Assembly: GCF_000412695.1 (NCBI RefSeq)
Contig: NC_021499.1
Coordinates: 5,518,001-5,582,000 of the forward strand
Origin: Pseudomonas resinovorans NBRC 106553
GTDB lineage: Bacteria > Pseudomonadota > Gammaproteobacteria > Pseudomonadales > Pseudomonadaceae
Direction of reading: 5' to 3'
Length of the DNA stretch: 64,000 nt
This document shows, piece by piece, positions 1 to 8,250 of the stretch (position 1 is the first letter of the stretch; each line of letters begins with the position of its first letter). The notes under the pieces are model-generated. The model was not told the DNA's origin, ran no database searches, and worked only from the letters and a program-made list of their open reading frames with translations. A program made the position numbers and the translations under genes.

Positions 1-1044
1 CCACTGCAGGCCGAGATCGAGGATGCGCTTGCGCGACACTTCCATCACTTCCACTTCCAGCACCACTTCCGGGTTGGACTGGTCCTGGGCCAGGAACAGC
101 CGCTCGGCCATGCGCACGGCGTCGGGCGTATCGCGCATGGTCAGGGTGTTGAGGCGCTCGTCGATGAACACGTCGCGGGTCTTGAGCAGGGTCTTGACCA
201 GGTTCATCGCGGTGGCCGCGTCGGTGTTGGTCAGGTAGAAGGTGCGCATCACCAGGTCCTGGTAGTCCTTCAGCTTCTGCGGCGAGTCGGGGTAGACGAC
301 GATGGTGTTGTCGTTCACCACCCGCTGATGCAGCTGGTTCTGTTGCAGCAGCAGTTCCACCGCGTCCTCGATGGGCACGTCGCGGACGAAGATGGTGGCC
401 TTGAGATCCGGCCGCACATCCTTGTCGAAGATGAAGTTCAGCCCCGAGGTCTGCGCCAGCACCTCGAAGATCACCTTGAGGTTGGCGTCGCGGAATTCCA
501 GGGTCACCGGCCGGTCCAGGCGCGAACGCAGCTGCGGGTAGGGCACGGCGGAGCGCGCCTGGACCATCTCGATGCTGCGCTGCAGTTCGCGGGCGCCCTC
601 GTGTTCCGGGTCCAGGGCGCGGATGCCGCGCACCTGGCGCGACGCCCCGAGCACATCGCCGCGGCGCAGGTCGGTCTGCCCCTGGCGCAGCATGTCCTGG
701 ATATTGCGTTGCTGATCGATCAGGTTGAGGCCGTCGAGGGCCCGCTGGTTGTGCGCCTCGATGCGCAGCACCCGCTGGTAGTTCAGGCTGGCGGTGGCGA
801 AGTCGCGCTGGGTGCGGGCCAGGTCACCGTTGCTCAGCAGGGCCCGCACCGCCCGCTCGCGCTGGGTGGTCAGCGCCATCTGCGCGCCGGGGTCACGGGG
901 ATTGTCGCGAGCGACCTGCTCCAGCCGGGCCAGGCCCTGCTCGAACTGGCCGGCATCGATCAGGTCCAGCCCTTCGCGCTGGATCAGGCTGGTGTTGCAG
1001 CCACACAGCAGCGCCAGGGAGATACAGACGGCCAAGCGGTTCAT
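1..1044 (-). CDS. Secretin (GspD/PilQ/MshL-like), N-terminal part; cut by window edge
   Basis: This is the outer-membrane channel of the secretion system encoded by the minus-strand operon that starts with the GspE gene. Only the first 348 codons are present; the conserved C-terminal beta-barrel lies beyond base 1. The N-terminus MNRLAVCISLALLCGC looks like a lipoprotein signal with Cys16 as the lipidated residue. Residues about 20-130 read as TPR-like helical repeats, followed by a secretin N0/STN-type segment (FEVLAQTSGLNFIFDKDV) and the start of an N1 domain (VVNDNTIVVYPD). A TPR segment before the secretin domains is typical of MSHA-like and Xcm-like systems rather than classical XcpQ. 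The start overlaps the previous stop by four bases (ATGA), which implies translational coupling. Confidence 0.88.
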   Translation of the reverse strand, partial: MNRLAVCISLALLCGCNTSLIQREGLDLIDAGQFEQGLARLEQVARDNPRDPGAQMALTTQRERAVRALLSNGDLARTQRDFATASLNYQRVLRIEAHNQRALDGLNLIDQQRNIQDMLRQGQTDLRRGDVLGASRQVRGIRALDPEHEGARELQRSIEMVQARSAVPYPQLRSRLDRPVTLEFRDANLKVIFEVLAQTSGLNFIFDKDVRPDLKATIFVRDVPIEDAVELLLQQNQLHQRVVNDNTIVVYPDSPQKLKDYQDLVMRTFYLTNTDAATAMNLVKTLLKTRDVFIDERLNTLTMRDTPDAVRMAERLFLAQDQSNPEVVLEVEVMEVSRKRILDLGLQW

Positions 1045-1538
1045 GGCGCGCTCCCGACCACCAGGATCTGGGCGATGTCCAGCGGCAGGTAGACCAGGGT
1101 CATGCGCTCGGCATCGATGCGCTTGACCTTGTAGGTCTTGTCGATCAGGTCGCCTTCGCGCACCACCAGCACCTGCTCGCCGTGCAGCAGGAACACCTGC
1201 AGCGCCTGGCGATCATCCATCTTGCCGATGAACTTGAACGGCAGCGGCGGCGCCGTGGGCTTGGGCGGCGGCGGCGGGGGCGCGGCGGCCAGCACCGGGG
1301 GCGGCGGCGGGGCCACGTACCAGCTCTGGGAAGCGAACAGGTCGGCGCTCGGCACCACCGGCGCGGCCGCCGGCGCCGCTGCCTGCACCGCGGCCGGCGC
1401 TACCGGCAAGGTGTCCGCCTGCGCCAGCCGGGGTCGCGGCATGGCCTGGGGTTCGGCCTGCTCGCTGAAGAATTCGGGGACTACCGCCAGGGTGGCGGCC
1501 GCGCCGAGGAATGCCAACCAGAACAGACGGCGTGCCAT
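1041..1538 (-). CDS. PilP/GspC-like inner-membrane secretion component (proline-rich)
   Basis: A 165-residue bitopic protein: a membrane segment at about residues 5-22, then an Ala/Pro-rich linker with runs of prolines (about 70-100), then a small C-terminal domain (FKFIGKMDDRQALQVFLLHG onward) that resembles the homology region of PilP, MshK and GspC. In those families this domain couples the inner-membrane platform to the secretin, which is the next gene. I chose the ATG at 1538, which follows GAGGTG closely; a GTG six bases upstream is also possible and would overlap the preceding stop. Name by position and architecture; sequence-level homology is not certain. Confidence 0.75.
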   Translation of the reverse strand: MARRLFWLAFLGAAATLAVVPEFFSEQAEPQAMPRPRLAQADTLPVAPAAVQAAAPAAAPVVPSADLFASQSWYVAPPPPPVLAAAPPPPPPKPTAPPLPFKFIGKMDDRQALQVFLLHGEQVLVVREGDLIDKTYKVKRIDAERMTLVYLPLDIAQILVVGSAP

Positions 1539-1540
1539 GG

Positions 1541-2095
1541 TCACCTCGCCAGATACAGGGTCATGCGGACGCGCCCCTCGAGTTCCGAGTCGGCGATCTG
1601 CTTGCGTTGCAGGTCCACCTCTTCCAGGGCCAGGGCCGGCAGTTGTGCCTGCAGGCCATGGAGGAAGCGGCGCAGTTGCGGGTAGCTGCCGCGCACCGGC
1701 AGCAGTACCTGGTAGCGCGCCAGGCGGGTCTTGGGATCGACGCCCAGGGCGTACTCGCCACGGGCCAGGGCGATGCCTTCATCCTGGGCCAGGGCGTAGA
1801 TGCGGTCGATGGCTCCGGTGGCGTCCAGTTGCGCCGGCAGGTTGCGACGAAAGTCCTCCAGCTGGGCCGACGAGGCGCCGCTGGCGGGTTTACCGGGTGC
1901 CACAGGCTCGGCAACGCTGGCCAGCTGCACGCGGTCCGCCTGCAGCTGGCGTTGCATGTCGGCCAGGGCCTGGCGCGCCGGCAGCAGGCCGAAGACGGCA
2001 TAGCCCAGGGCGAGGGCCAGCAGCGCGGCCCCACCGAGGCCCGGCCAGCCGAGGCGCTGCAATTGCTCGACGAGGATCAGCCTAGGGACGTGCAT
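1541..2095 (-). CDS. PilO-like inner-membrane platform protein
   Basis: A 184-residue protein with one membrane helix (GGAALLALALGYAVFGLL, about residues 21-38), a coiled-coil stretch after it (QALADMQRQLQADRVQLASV), and a ferredoxin-like C-terminal domain. This is the PilO/GspM layout. It would pair with the PilN-like product of the preceding gene, with which it overlaps by 14 bases, to form the periplasmic dimer that links PilM and the ATPase to the secretin. Pfam-level similarity cannot be confirmed by eye, but the order PilM-N-O-P-secretin is diagnostic of type IV pilus-like alignment subcomplexes. Confidence 0.78.
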   Translation of the reverse strand: MHVPRLILVEQLQRLGWPGLGGAALLALALGYAVFGLLPARQALADMQRQLQADRVQLASVAEPVAPGKPASGASSAQLEDFRRNLPAQLDATGAIDRIYALAQDEGIALARGEYALGVDPKTRLARYQVLLPVRGSYPQLRRFLHGLQAQLPALALEEVDLQRKQIADSELEGRVRMTLYLAR

Positions 2096-2627
2096 CTTTC
2101 ACCCCCCAGGTGGCCATCAGGTTGAAGCGGATCGGCCGCTCGGCCTGCTCGGCGACTATCTCGTGGTTGAGCAGGGAGACGTCGCTGAGGGCGTCGCTGG
2201 CTTCCAGCTCGCGGTGGAAGGCCAGCATGGCCGGCAGGTTGCGCGCCTCGGCGGTGATGCGCAGCTGGCCCTTGCGGGCATCCGGGGTCAGGGACAGCAG
2301 GGCCACGTCCTTGCGCGACTGGCCTTCGAGGGTGGCGAACAGGCCGTCCCAGGGCAGGTTCATCTGCGCGGTGACCCGGCGCATCTCCGCCATGCTGGCG
2401 GCGCGGTTCTTCTCCTCGCCGGCCGAGAGCGGCGCCTGGCGCAGGCCACGTTTCTGCAACTGCTGCTCGACCCGTTGCAGCTCGGCGCTACGCGCCTCGA
2501 CCTGGGCGCGAGTGTGCAGGTGCGCACCGAGCATCAGCACCGCCATCAGCATCCCGCCACCCAGGAGTATCCAGCCGGGAATGCTGGAGAGGTGGCTGCG
2601 CTGGAAGTCGAGTTCGAGTGGGCGCAT
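2082..2627 (-). CDS. PilN-like inner-membrane platform protein
   Basis: A 181-residue bitopic protein. A short cytoplasmic N-terminus (MRPLELDFQRSHLSSIPGW) is followed by a membrane helix (about residues 19-37), a coiled coil (ARSAELQRVEQQLQKRG) and a compact periplasmic domain. The cytoplasmic tail is where PilN proteins bind PilM. It begins two bases after the PilM-like stop and overlaps the next gene, so the whole set is a tightly coupled operon. The family relation is inferred from architecture and gene order. Confidence 0.78.
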   Translation of the reverse strand: MRPLELDFQRSHLSSIPGWILLGGGMLMAVLMLGAHLHTRAQVEARSAELQRVEQQLQKRGLRQAPLSAGEEKNRAASMAEMRRVTAQMNLPWDGLFATLEGQSRKDVALLSLTPDARKGQLRITAEARNLPAMLAFHRELEASDALSDVSLLNHEIVAEQAERPIRFNLMATWGVKDARP

Positions 2628-2628
2628 C

Positions 2629-3414
2629 TCAGTTCACCGTCATCGCCATGGCGTGCAGGGGGTCGGCCTGCCGCCCGTGGGGCAGCTCGGCATCCAGGTG
2701 GGCCACGCCGCCTGCGAGCGCGACGGCCCGCCCCGGCGCATGCAGGTAGAGCGCGGCCGGCACGTCCTGCTCCAGCCCCTGGAGCTCGGCCTCGCGGGCG
2801 ATCAGGTGCTCCAGGGCGTCGTCGCTCCCATCCAGGGCCACCGAACGCACGGCGCTCCAGCGGCCGCCACGGGCCAGCAGCAGGCTGCCGCGACCGGGCT
2901 CGGCCACCAGGAACAGGAAGTCGTCCGCCGCCAGCCGTGCGCGGTAGCGATTGAAGGCGGCCATCAGGTAGGGCTGCACCGAGGCCAGGCGCAGGCCGTT
3001 GGCCTTGGCCAGGGCGCGCAGGCCGGCCAGCAGTTCCTCCGGCATGGCGGCGGCCAGGCGCGGCAGGCCGGCGGCTTCGGCCGACAGCCGCAGGCTCCAG
3101 CTCTCGCCCAGGGCGCCGTAGATGTCCTCGAAGCACAGGCGCGCGTAGCCGGCCAGTTCCTCGGGGCTGTTGATGGCGTCGCTCCAGGGCACCAGGCAGA
3201 AGCGCGTGTAATGGCTGGAGAGCACCACCCGCAGTTGCACGCGGCCGCCCTTGTGCCCTGCCAGCAGCGGCTCCAGCGCCGCCAGCGCGGCTGGCCAGGC
3301 CGGAGCGCCATCGAACTCGGCGCCGGCCAGCCACTGGCGATCGCGGCAGCGGTACAGGCCCACGCTGCGCGGACCCAGTACGGCGATGCAGGACTCAGGA
3401 GACAAAAGTGACAC
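2629..3414 (-). CDS. PilM/GspL-like cytoplasmic platform protein
   Basis: A 261-residue soluble protein with an actin-like fold signature seen in PilM, MshI and the cytoplasmic part of GspL (for example LYRCRDRQWLAGAEF near the N-terminus and DDFLFLVAEPGRGSLLLARGG in the second half). It should recruit the secretion ATPase to the PilN/PilO pair. The start is a GTG at 3414 that overlaps the 3-prime end of the GspE gene and is preceded by AGGAG seven bases upstream. It lacks the membrane anchor and periplasmic domain of a full GspL, so the system resembles a type IV pilus/MSHA platform more than XcpY. Confidence 0.75.
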   Translation of the reverse strand: MSLLSPESCIAVLGPRSVGLYRCRDRQWLAGAEFDGAPAWPAALAALEPLLAGHKGGRVQLRVVLSSHYTRFCLVPWSDAINSPEELAGYARLCFEDIYGALGESWSLRLSAEAAGLPRLAAAMPEELLAGLRALAKANGLRLASVQPYLMAAFNRYRARLAADDFLFLVAEPGRGSLLLARGGRWSAVRSVALDGSDDALEHLIAREAELQGLEQDVPAALYLHAPGRAVALAGGVAHLDAELPHGRQADPLHAMAMTVN

Positions 3415-5083
3415 GATTGATCTCCTCCAGCGTGGTGCGGCCTTCGCGGACCAGGTCCAGGGCCGAGGTGCGCAAGAGGCGCAGGCCGCGCTTGACCGCC
3501 AGCTCCTTGATGCGGCTGATGGGCTGGCGCTCGATGATCAACTGGCGGATGTCATCGTCCAGGCGCAGCAGCTCGGCGATGGCGGTACGTCCGCGATAGC
3601 CGGTGCCCCGGCAGCGGCCGCAACCGGGGCTGGCGATGAAGCGGTAGTCGCGGGCGCTGGCCAGGTCGATGCCGGAGGCCAGCAGCTCCTCCTCGGACGG
3701 CTGCACGGCCTCGGCGCAGCTCGGGCAGGCCAGGCGGATCAGGCGCTGGGCGAGCACCGCGTTGAGGGCGGAGACGAAGCTGTAGGGGTCCACTTCCATC
3801 TGCGCGAAGCGGCCGATCACGTCGAACACGTTGTTGGCGTGGATGGTGGTGAACACCAGGTGGCCGGTGAGCGCCGACTGCACGGCGATCTGCGCGGTGT
3901 CGGGGTCGCGGATCTCGCCCACCATGATCTTGTCCGGGTCGTGGCGCAGGATCGAGCGCAGGCCACGGGCGAAGGTCAGGCCCTTCTTCTCGTTGACCGG
4001 GATCTGCAACACGCCGGGCAACTGGTACTCCACCGGGTCTTCGATGGTGATGATCTTGTCCACGCCGTGGTTGATCTCGGTGATCATGGCGTAGAGCGTG
4101 GTGGTCTTGCCGCTGCCGGTGGGGCCGGTCACCAGCACCATGCCGTAGGGCTCGTTGGCCAGCCGGCGCAGGCTGCGCAAGGCGCTGTCCTCGAAGCCCA
4201 GGGCCTCGAGGCGCACGCCGTGGACCTGGTCGGCCAGGTCCTGCTTGTCGAGCACCCGCAGCACGGCGTCCTCGCCGAAGATGCTCGGCATGATGGACAC
4301 GCGGAAGTCGATCTGCCGGCCGTTGATGCCGATCTTGAAGCGGCCGTCCTGGGGTACGCGCTTCTCGCCGATATCCAGTTCGGCCATCACCTTGACCCGC
4401 GAGATCACCTGCTCGGCCAGCTCCACGCCGGGCACCCGGTTGGCGCCGCTGAGCACGCCATCGATGCGGTACTTGATGGACAGGCCGTTGCCGGTCATGC
4501 CCAGGTGGATATCGCTGGCGTGCAGCTTGAGGGCATCGTAGAGGGTGGAGTTGACCAGCTTGACCACCACGCTGGCGTCTTCGCTGATGCGCGCCAGGGA
4601 GAGGGTTTCCAGGGACTCGTTTTCCTGCACCGCACCGGCTTCGGCCTGCAGGGATTCGACGGCGTGGAAGCTCTCTTCGTGACGCTCCAGGAAGGCCGCC
4701 AGCTCGCTGGGATGGACCAGGTAGAGCGGCGCGCCCTGGCGCTGTTCCTCGATCCAGGCCAGGCGGGTCTCGTCGAAGGGGTCGGCGAACACGCCGAGGA
4801 TTTCCCCGTCCAGTTGCAGCAGCACGAACTCGCGCTTCAGGGCCTGGGCCAGGGAAATCCGCTCGAAGGCAGGGACGCCTCGGCCCAGGGCCTCGAAGGC
4901 CAGCACCGGGTAATGCAGGGTGGTGCCCAGGCGGCGGGCGAAGGCTTCCGGCGGCAGGTCGGCCAGCTCGTCCAGGGCATCCACCAGGCGATGCCCCAGC
5001 TCGGCCGAACGTTTGCGCGCGGCGCGCATCAGTTCGGTGTCGAAGCGCTCCGGTTCGGGATGCGCGTGGCGCTGGCTGTCCAT
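3395..5083 (-). CDS. GspE/PilB-type secretion ATPase
   Basis: A 562-residue AAA-like secretion ATPase that should power pseudopilus assembly. Visible motifs are Walker A GPTGSGKTTTLYA (about residues 318-330), Walker B region IMVGEIRDPDTAQIA, and the four-cysteine zinc module CPSC ... CGRC (about residues 450-490) typical of GspE. I chose the ATG at 5083 (MDSQRHAHPEPERF) because GGAGGT lies six bases upstream and because a sigma54 promoter sits about 50 bases further up; longer upstream starts would lie at or before the transcript start. It is the first gene of a minus-strand operon: ATPase, PilM-, PilN-, PilO-, PilP-like proteins, secretin. No GspF or pseudopilin is here; that pair is 20 kb away. 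Confidence 0.93.
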   Translation of the reverse strand: MDSQRHAHPEPERFDTELMRAARKRSAELGHRLVDALDELADLPPEAFARRLGTTLHYPVLAFEALGRGVPAFERISLAQALKREFVLLQLDGEILGVFADPFDETRLAWIEEQRQGAPLYLVHPSELAAFLERHEESFHAVESLQAEAGAVQENESLETLSLARISEDASVVVKLVNSTLYDALKLHASDIHLGMTGNGLSIKYRIDGVLSGANRVPGVELAEQVISRVKVMAELDIGEKRVPQDGRFKIGINGRQIDFRVSIMPSIFGEDAVLRVLDKQDLADQVHGVRLEALGFEDSALRSLRRLANEPYGMVLVTGPTGSGKTTTLYAMITEINHGVDKIITIEDPVEYQLPGVLQIPVNEKKGLTFARGLRSILRHDPDKIMVGEIRDPDTAQIAVQSALTGHLVFTTIHANNVFDVIGRFAQMEVDPYSFVSALNAVLAQRLIRLACPSCAEAVQPSEEELLASGIDLASARDYRFIASPGCGRCRGTGYRGRTAIAELLRLDDDIRQLIIERQPISRIKELAVKRGLRLLRTSALDLVREGRTTLEEINRVTFVS

Positions 5084-5144
5084 GGTCGTACCTCCGGGGC
5101 CTGGCGATCCGGTCTTGCCGGAATCCGCCCTTGCCTGGACATAC

Positions 5145-5159
5145 GCACGCATCGTGCCA
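5145..5159 (-). promoter_or_regulatory. Sigma54 (-24/-12) promoter of the secretion operon
   Basis: On the minus strand this reads TGGCACGATGCGTGC: GG and GC separated by exactly ten bases, with a perfect -24 element TGGCACG. The expected transcript start is near 5133, about 50 bases upstream of the GspE ATG. Spacing and layout match the other sigma54 sites of this region. Confidence 0.82.
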
Positions 5160-5165
5160 GCCGCT

Positions 5166-5291
5166 TTCCCCTCTGCCGGGGACGCTAAGTCGCTGATTTG
5201 CAATGGGGCCAATTTCCCCGCCATCGGGGCTTCCCCCAAAAACGGGGGAATGGCCGATGTCGGCCCTGCACTGCCCCCAGATGTGGGGGAA
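5166..5291. promoter_or_regulatory. Array of C-rich/G-rich dyads: proposed activator (UAS) sites
   Basis: Four dyads lie just upstream of the sigma54 promoter: 5166-5182, 5213-5229, 5231-5250 and 5273-5291. Each has 4-5 C, six arbitrary bases, then 4-5 G; the best is TTCCCCC-N6-GGGGGAA at 5231-5250. The same dyad recurs at other sigma54 promoters in this island. I read them as binding sites for the sigma54 activator encoded at 27.1-28.5 kb; this is inference from position and repetition. Confidence 0.6.
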
Positions 5292-5319
5292 GGTGGGTTT
5301 TGTGGGCGACAAGCCCACC

Positions 5320-5392
5320 GTAGGATGGGTTGAGCTTGCGATACCCATCGGACCCGACAGCATGGGTATCGCTGCGCTCAACCCATCCTACG
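5320..5392. repeat. REPIN of the gtaggatgggttgagc family (R1)
   Basis: Two REP units in opposite orientation (GTAGGATGGGTTGAGC ... GATACCCATC and its complement) separated by a short spacer, forming a long hairpin between the two convergently spaced minus-strand operons. The same unit flanks the RAYT transposase at 43.6 kb, which is the likely mobiliser. Confidence 0.85.
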
Positions 5393-5409
5393 ATCTCCCT
5401 CGATCCGCG

Positions 5410-6045
5410 CTAGAGCTGAACCAGCACTTCCACCCGCCCCTTCTCCCGCAGTTTTTCCAGCGCCGCCTCACGGCCCTGGGCCACTCGCTGGCCGTTGAGG
5501 TACTGGCGCACCAGGCCCAGGGCGCGCGCTTCGTCCATGGCCGGGTCGAGCTGGGGCTTGAGGGACTCAAAGGCGCTGCGCACGTCCTCTTCACTGGGCG
5601 GGGTCACCTCGGCCAGCGCGTCGAGCACGCGGCCAGCCGCCAGTTCGTGGCGCAGGTAGTCGCGGTAGCTGGCCTCGTCGAAGCCGGCTTCGTCCAGGGC
5701 GCGGGCGAAGCCCTGGCTGTCGGCGAAGGCGGCCTGCATTTCGCTAAGGGCGGCGGCGACCTCCTCGTCCGTCACACTCACCCCCAGGCGCCCGGCCTCC
5801 TGCCAGAGCAGCTCCTTGTCGATCAGCTGCTGCAGGGCCTCGCGCTTGAGGCGCTTGTAGGCTACCGGGCTGCGGATGGCGCCCACCTGGCGGCCCTGGA
5901 TCTTCAGGTAGTCGGCGAAGTGCCGCTCCAGGCGGAAGTTGCTGATATCGGTGCCGTTGACCCGCGCGGCGACACCGACTTCCCCGGCCAGCACCAGGGG
6001 GGTGAGCAGGCCGATGACCAGCCCGAGCCATGGATTGCCTTGCAT
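5410..6045 (-). CDS. SurA-N-like periplasmic chaperone without PPIase domain
   Basis: A 211-residue exported protein with an N-terminal hydrophobic signal (WLGLVIGLLTPLVLAGEV) and a SurA/PpiC N-terminal type chaperone domain: ARVNGTDISNFRLERHFADY, then LQQLIDKELLWQEAGRLGVSVTDEEV. The C-terminal third (TPPSEEDVRSAFESLKPQLDP onward) is helical, and I see no parvulin PPIase domain. It is the last gene of a five-gene operon and starts three bases after the cytochrome/binding-protein gene. A role in folding or escorting an exported partner, perhaps the giant oxidases, fits the context but is inference. Confidence 0.75.
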   Translation of the reverse strand: MQGNPWLGLVIGLLTPLVLAGEVGVAARVNGTDISNFRLERHFADYLKIQGRQVGAIRSPVAYKRLKREALQQLIDKELLWQEAGRLGVSVTDEEVAAALSEMQAAFADSQGFARALDEAGFDEASYRDYLRHELAAGRVLDALAEVTPPSEEDVRSAFESLKPQLDPAMDEARALGLVRQYLNGQRVAQGREAALEKLREKGRVEVLVQL

Positions 6046-6048
6046 GGG

Positions 6049-7608
6049 CTACAACCTCCTGTCCACTTTGACGAAGCGTCCCAGGGGCCGGAAGTTGCCG
6101 CCCTCCAGGTCCACGGTGACGATGTGCGCGCCCGCCAGGCCGACCCGCTGCCCTGGGCCGAAGCCCAGTGCCGGCGTCAGGCCGGTGTCGAAGCCGTGCA
6201 GGCCTTCCAGGGCGACCACCAGCTTGTCGCGGCTGGCCTCGCGCCCCGCCTGCTTGAGGCCTTCGAAGAGCAGCACGGCGGCGCAGTACGCGCCCACCTG
6301 CAACACCCCGTGCTGGCTGCCCAGGCCCTGGCTGCGGCGGATCGCCTGCAACGCCGCCTGGCCTTCCGGGGTCCAGTCGGCGGGCATGAAGGGATAGGCG
6401 AGGAACAGCCGTCCGGAGAAGCGCGGCGGAATCTGCAGGGCGCGACTGGCCACCTGGGCCGAGGCGGCGAACAGGTACGGCGACAGGCCCTGGTCCTGGA
6501 GCTGTTCGGCGAGCCGGGCGAAATTCTCCGACTGGCCGAGGAAGAACACCCCCTGGGCGCCCTTGGCGGCATGCCCCACCGCAGGGTCGTCGGCCTCGGT
6601 GTCGTAACCCAGCAAGCGCACCCGCGACCAGCCCTGGTCCATCAGGCGCAGGGCCAGGTCTTCGGCCAGCTCGTGCTGGCGCGCCTCGTCCGGGTAGGCC
6701 ACCAGGGCTTCGGGCTGCTCCAGGCCGAGGTCGCTACTGGCGTAGCCGGCCAGGGCGAACAGCTGCTCGCGCAGGCCCGGCAGGGGGTTGAAGACCAGAC
6801 GGTTCGCGGCGGTCGCGCCGTACAACCCAAGTGGCCCCAGCAAGGGCACGCCGGCCTGCACGATGCGTTCGGAAAGCTCGTCGTCCAGCGTCGGCAGCAT
6901 GGGCGCCAGCAGGGCGAAGACCCGGTCCTCGCCGAGCAACTGGCCCAGCGCCCGCGCGGTGCTTCGCCGGTCCATGCCGGGGTCGCGCACCACCAGGGTC
7001 AGTTGCCGGCCATGGATGCCGCCGGCCTGGTTGACCTGGGCCAGTGCGCCACGCAGCACCGCCTCCACGGTGTGGCCCAGCTCGGCCAGGGGCCCCTGGG
7101 TCGGCAACAGGGTACCCAGGCGCAGCTCGGCGTCCTCGACGCCGGGGTCGCGGTCGTCCTCCAGGCGCTTGAGGTAGGCGGTCAGGTTGGCCATGTCGCG
7201 CAGGGACATGACGAAGCGCGGCATGGCCGGGTCGAGGCGATTGCCGGCGGGGTCGCGGCCTTCGCTCACCGCCCGGGCCAGGGCGCCTTCGTCATAAGGG
7301 CCGTGGCTGCGGCCGTTGGCCTGCAACTGGCCATAGGGCAGGGAAAGGCGACGCCAGGTGATGTCCGGCGGACGCACCCCGCCTTCCGGGCGCCCCCGCC
7401 CATCGGCGCCATGGCAATTGCCGCAGGGCATCACCGCCGCCGGCACCAGGGTGTCGGCGGCACCGACCCGCGCGCTGATCTCGCCGTTGGCCGAGCCCAC
7501 GCCTTCCAGGTAGATACGCCGGCCGGCGGCTTCCTCGGGGCTGAGCTCAAGGGCGCCCGCCAGCCCCACCTGAGCCAGCAGCACCAACAGCAGCAGGCGC
7601 AGCCACAT
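6049..7608 (-). CDS. Cytochrome c fused to a LivJ-type periplasmic binding protein
   Basis: A 519-residue exported protein. After a signal peptide (to about residue 19) comes a mono-heme cytochrome c domain: heme motif CGNCH at 62-66 and a likely axial Met at 129 (DPAMPRF), ending near 150 (LTAYLKRLE). Residues about 160-500 read as a type 1 periplasmic binding fold like LivJ/Peripla_BP_6 (LRLGTLLPTQGPLAELG, INQAGGIHGRQL-like NQAGGIHGRQLTLV, TLVVALEGLHGFDTG). The pairing suggests a redox protein that senses or binds a small ligand. It lies downstream of two SCO genes in one operon, with nine bases separating it from the first. No membrane anchor other than the signal is visible. Confidence 0.85.
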   Translation of the reverse strand: MWLRLLLLVLLAQVGLAGALELSPEEAAGRRIYLEGVGSANGEISARVGAADTLVPAAVMPCGNCHGADGRGRPEGGVRPPDITWRRLSLPYGQLQANGRSHGPYDEGALARAVSEGRDPAGNRLDPAMPRFVMSLRDMANLTAYLKRLEDDRDPGVEDAELRLGTLLPTQGPLAELGHTVEAVLRGALAQVNQAGGIHGRQLTLVVRDPGMDRRSTARALGQLLGEDRVFALLAPMLPTLDDELSERIVQAGVPLLGPLGLYGATAANRLVFNPLPGLREQLFALAGYASSDLGLEQPEALVAYPDEARQHELAEDLALRLMDQGWSRVRLLGYDTEADDPAVGHAAKGAQGVFFLGQSENFARLAEQLQDQGLSPYLFAASAQVASRALQIPPRFSGRLFLAYPFMPADWTPEGQAALQAIRRSQGLGSQHGVLQVGAYCAAVLLFEGLKQAGREASRDKLVVALEGLHGFDTGLTPALGFGPGQRVGLAGAHIVTVDLEGGNFRPLGRFVKVDRRL

Positions 7609-7617
7609 GGCGCGGCC

Positions 7618-8250
7618 TCAGCGCCCGGCCACGGGCATGGTCATCAGCTGCAGGCGCTGGGCGATGGCGTCCACCGGCGCATCCGGGCGGATCTTGCTCC
7701 AGCGTTTGTTCGGCACGTCGCCGGCGATCAGCAGGGTGGAATGCGCTTCGGGGCTTTCCCCCAGTTGGCCAAGACGCGCGAGCACCAGGTCCATGTTGGC
7801 CTTGTCGCCGGTGAGGAAGATCCAGTTGGGCGAGTCCACCCCGTGCTTCTCGGCGAAGGCCTTGAGCACCTCCGGGGTGTCGTTCTCGGCGTCGCTGGAC
7901 AGGGAGATGAAATAGACCTGGCTGGCCAGCTCCTCGCTCATGGCGGCGCGGACCTCCTTGAGCTTGCGGGTGATCAGCGGGCAGGCGTCGTTGCAGTGGG
8001 TGAAGATCACGTTGAGCATCACCATCCGGCCCTTGAGCACGTCGCTGTAGAAGCGCACTTCCTTGCCGTTCTGGTCCCGCAGCAGGGTATCGGTGAAATA
8101 GGTCTGGGCATCCCGGGTGCCGCCAGCGGCCAGTGGCTGGGCGGTGGGCGCATTGGCGGCGGGCGCGCCTTCGTGGTTCTCGTGGCCTTCATGGGCGAAG
8201 GCACTGCTGGCCAGGCCCAGGGCCAGGGCGAACGGGATCAGGCGTTTCAT
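7618..8250 (-). CDS. SCO1/SenC-family copper chaperone (first copy)
   Basis: A 210-residue exported thioredoxin-fold protein. The signal peptide ends near residue 19 (SSAFAHEG). The copper site is complete: Cys86 and Cys90 in THCNDACPL and His170 in SPEAHSTLLIAG. SCO proteins deliver copper to, or reduce the thiols of, cuproenzymes, classically the CuA site of cytochrome oxidase. No oxidase subunits are nearby; the neighbouring copper enzymes are the two giant multicopper oxidases, so copper loading of those is the likely job. The start overlaps the second SCO gene by four bases (ATGA). Confidence 0.9.
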   Translation of the reverse strand: MKRLIPFALALGLASSAFAHEGHENHEGAPAANAPTAQPLAAGGTRDAQTYFTDTLLRDQNGKEVRFYSDVLKGRMVMLNVIFTHCNDACPLITRKLKEVRAAMSEELASQVYFISLSSDAENDTPEVLKAFAEKHGVDSPNWIFLTGDKANMDLVLARLGQLGESPEAHSTLLIAGDVPNKRWSKIRPDAPVDAIAQRLQLMTMPVAGR

